Origin: Phoronis ovalis
Lineage: Eukaryota; Phoronida; Phoronidae
Direction: 5' to 3'
Length of the DNA: 22,162 nucleotides
NCBI GenBank assembly: GCA_028565635.1
Contig: JAOXYB010091608.1
Coordinates: forward strand, 1 to 22,162
Position numbers and translations under genes: made by a program. Under the pieces are notes generated by a model that did no database searches, was not told the origin of the DNA, and was given only the letters and a program-made list of their open reading frames with translations. How positions within the stretch are numbered: position 1 is the first letter of the stretch; every line of letters begins with the position of its first letter. Positions 20,401 through 22,162 of the stretch are shown here, in pieces.

Positions 20401-21183
20401 CCAAGCCAATATTCACAAACTGCAAATTTTTTAGAACGAAAATTATATTTATTCTGCTGAAAAAAAAAAATCGACATAAAATTTGTTCTATATGTCTACA
20501 AATTTGGAAAATATGAATGAAATTGTAACTGTTAACGTATATAATATAAGAATTATTTTTTGAGGAGAAAAGGGTGATATTTTGCAATACATTGCATGCT
20601 TTTCAGCTAGCCCACGAATTTCACATTTTTTGTCAAAAGCCATTTATGGATTAGATTAGGGTCCAATTACATGAAATTTAATCTGATACAATAGAAATTG
20701 AAGAATCAAAAGCAAAGTATGCACAAATGCAGCAAATTCACACAGAAAGTACGTAACACCCAAAAAATATATCCTGTATTACAAAAGCTTACTAATAGTA
20801 ATTATCATGATAGGCTCACTTACTGTCACATGAAGCATGTTCATTCTGGCTATAACTTGCTTCATGATTTCAGATGGGCATGGTGATCCTGCCATGACAC
20901 CTTTATTATAATTCAAAAAAGAAATACAAATTTTGTAGATAGAAGATAAGTAAGTGTACCAAAACCTTGAGTGGCCAAGGATGTAGATGTGTTATGTTGG
21001 GACTTGTCAGTAAATTGTAGAGCTATAAAAGCATAGAGAAACATTTGTTATAAGTCCCACTTGTTATAAAGAATAAGAAAGTATAATTATTTTAAACGTG
21101 ACTCACTGTCACATTAGACATGTGCATTTTTGATATAACTTCACCTATGGCAACACTAGGGCATGGTGAAGCACCCATTATAC
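17299..21183 (-). CDS. ACSF2: Medium-chain acyl-CoA synthetase ACSF2-like, 3' part (6 constitutive-position exons, one of them duplicated)
   Basis: Adenylate-forming enzyme that activates a fatty acid with ATP and then CoA; ACSF2 family members are mitochondrial. Visible in order: substrate-loop segment with SPCPS (two alternative exons), YGTTENSP (A5 motif), DGWYHTGD (A7), GRKRDMIIRGGENIYP (A8 hinge and C-terminal domain), MGEEL, FCKGKIAHFKIPRY, and TVTGKVMKYK with the catalytic A10 lysine. The closest resemblance I recognise is human ACSF2, from GVIAGSPAPPELI through GRSKDMIIRGGENIYP to FCKGKISHFKIPKY. About 248 residues are visible per isoform, of roughly 600 expected. The N-terminus with the targeting peptide and the P-loop lies beyond 22162 or in unrecognised exons. 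The C-terminus ends NNVKM, not a peroxisomal SKL signal. The gene lies upstream of RB on the same strand; its stop is about 2.3 kb from the RB start codon. Confidence 0.88.
17907..18017 (-). CDS. ACSF2: ACSF2-like exon, C-terminal domain
   Basis: Acceptor AAAATTTCAG, donor GTAGCA. Encodes IVGVPDERMGEELCAWIRLK then DGFQADKEEIIAFCKGK, matching human VVGVKDDRMGEEICACIRLKDG and IKAFCKGK. Phase 0 to phase 0. Confidence 0.96.
18506..18647 (-). CDS. ACSF2: ACSF2-like exon with hinge (A8) motif
   Basis: Acceptor GCTACAACAG, donor GTACTA. Encodes DIGMLDEESYGYIVGRKRDM then IIRGGENIYPLEVEQFLYTN. The Arg/Lys-Asp hinge and GGENIYP are the A8 motif linking the large and small domains. 142 bp, phase 2 to phase 0. 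Confidence 0.96.
18771..18786. repeat. (GACT)n microsatellite
   Basis: Four GACT units in the ACSF2-like intron between the A7 and A8 exons. Confidence 0.85.
19049..19197 (-). CDS. ACSF2: ACSF2-like exon with A7 motif
   Basis: Acceptor TGGCATTTATAG, donor GTATGT. Contains TPGEICTRGYAVMLEYW (human TPGELCIRGYCVMLGYW) and DGWYHTG, whose following Asp comes from the next exon and completes the ribose-binding TGD of A7. 149 bp, phase 0 to phase 2. Confidence 0.95.
19620..19727 (-). CDS. ACSF2: ACSF2-like exon with A5 motif
   Basis: Acceptor TTGTTTTTATAG, donor GTGAGG. Encodes ICYGTTENSPVTFQSFMDDP then IEKRVTTIGKPSAHTE. YGTTENSP is the adenylate/ATP-binding A5 motif, matching human AYGTTENSPVTF. 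108 bp, phase 0 to phase 0. Confidence 0.95.
19728..20823 (-). other. ACSF2: ACSF2-like intron after alternative exon b (1096 bp)
   Basis: GTAAGT...TTTTTATAG boundaries. I looked for a third copy of the alternative exon (the GGGCATGGTGA signature on the plus strand) and found none. Confidence 0.75.
20824..20900 (-). CDS. ACSF2: ACSF2-like alternative exon b (downstream copy)
   Basis: Donor GTAAGT. The acceptor is ATAATAAAG with a pyrimidine tract (TTTCTTTTTT) about 15 nt further up. Encodes GVMAGSPCPSEIMKQVIARM then NMLHVT, the copy closer to human ACSF2 (GVIAGSPAPPELI). Phase 1 to phase 0. Separated from exon a by a 206-bp intron. Confidence 0.87.
21107..21183 (-). CDS. ACSF2: ACSF2-like alternative exon a (upstream copy)
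   Basis: Acceptor TTAATTATTTTTAG, donor GTGAGT. Entered in phase 1 and left in phase 0. With the incoming G it encodes GIMGASPCPSVAIGEVISKM then HMSNVT. It has the same length, phase and position in the protein as the copy at 20824-20900, and shares 13 of 26 residues with it. Likely used instead of that copy, not together with it. Confidence 0.85.
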
Positions 21184-22162
21184 CTAAAAATAATTAAATA
21201 TTCAAAATGCATTTTGACTCAACTGTGGTAGTTGCATTCTGGTTTCACTACATCATACATAATTAAATTTAATCATTTATCATCATTTATTTATTTTTTT
21301 AAATCATTTTTTTAAATATTAAACTAAAAACTATTGAGTTGGACAGTAGACTCAAAATCTTGAGAAAACCTTGAAAAAAATGCTATGACTACTGTAAATT
21401 TTTTTTTTTTAATGTTGATGGTACCTCTAAAAGATGACAACAAAATGTCCTTTAACTTTTGAAAGATTTAACTTCTGAACTAGATAAAACACAAAGTAAA
21501 ACAAGTCCATAACGCTATGGGATATGGCAAGCTGCGTTAAATGTAAATTTTGAGGTTACGTGTGACCACGTTTGATTTGTTTTGTAATAATTATTGAAAA
21601 TGAAAACAAGGACAGAACGATTTTAAGAATGATCCTGTCACGCTGCATCTTATGAATATGAAGCATATATGTTTTAGAAGTGCAGTTTCATTGATCAAAA
21701 TAATAAATTAAAGAAATAATTATATAGTTATCTCAAACTTTATGTCATTGCTCATTACATTTCATTAACAAAAAAATGTTAAATGATTGTTTTCATTGTC
21801 TTTTAAAAGGAATATAAGTAGAATTGCCTGTAAAAAAGTACTGGTAATTAATAAATAGAAACCCTGGTGAGTAATGTAGCTTTGCCTTCAACGTAAGCTT
21901 GAGCTGTAAGGGCCTCGGATAGTTCCTTTAAACATTTTTTTCAACCTGGTTCAAATAACTAGTAATTATTAGATAAAGTTTAGTATTTTTCAAATTTAAA
22001 ATATCTTTTTTGCTGAGATATTGTGTTACGAAATCGAAAATCTCTAATAAAGCTAACAGATATTGCCGACACACAATTGGCAGATGTTTTCTGGGCGGGG
22101 CCTTTAATGACCAGGTAAAACAAAGGGTGCAGAATGACAGGAGTATAAATAAAATAGCTATT
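21184..22162 (-). other. ACSF2: Intron upstream of alternative exon a; no exon recognised
   Basis: The previous exon, expected to encode a GTPTMF-like motif, is not visible, so this intron is probably at least 979 bp. A short coding-like stretch at about 21876-21940 is noted separately in the findings. Confidence 0.6.

Overview
This is an intron-rich, AT-rich animal nuclear sequence. It holds no bacterial-style genes. All confident coding signal is on the minus strand, as short exons of 23 to 177 bp with GT-AG introns that rejoin in frame. Intron size, general AT richness, scattered foldback elements and the protein similarities suggest an invertebrate metazoan, possibly a mollusc or another lophotrochozoan; that placement is inference.

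Two genes lie head to tail on the minus strand. (1) Positions 14988 down to 3073 carry a retinoblastoma tumour-suppressor gene (RB1 type). I traced 21 exons that join without a frame break into the first 747 residues. They include the N-terminal domain, pocket A, a short spacer, pocket B with the LxCxE-binding residues, and the start of the C-terminal region. The last C-terminal exon or exons (RbC core and stop codon) were not found, so the gene is incomplete at its 3' end. A CpG-rich stretch at about 15305-15400, with a CCAAT box and two E2F-like sites, is the likely promoter. (2) Positions 21183 down to 17299 carry the 3' part of a mitochondrial acyl-CoA synthetase of the ACSF2 family (adenylate-forming superfamily), from the substrate-loop region to the stop codon. 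Its 5' part lies outside the window.

The most striking observation is in the ACSF2-like gene. Two tandem exons, at 21107-21183 and 20824-20900, have the same length (77 bp), the same phase and intact splice sites. They encode two divergent versions of the same 26-residue acyl-pocket segment, sharing 13 of 26 residues. Including both would shift the frame and hit a stop. This is the signature of mutually exclusive alternative exons, which here could give one enzyme gene two substrate pockets.

Region by region: 1-3072, non-coding as far as I can see, with a possible repeat at the left edge and a foldback element with 19-bp perfect arms at 1594-1723; 3073-14988, the RB gene, with a decayed ORF in intron 1 and repeat-like inserts in introns 1 and 3; 15300-15400, RB promoter; 15530-15790, a small inverted-repeat element; 15800-17298, spacer and probable ACSF2 3' UTR; 17299-21183, ACSF2-like exons; 21184-22162, upstream intron with no identified exon. 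The two genes have unrelated jobs (cell-cycle control and fatty-acid activation), and nothing shows they are co-regulated.
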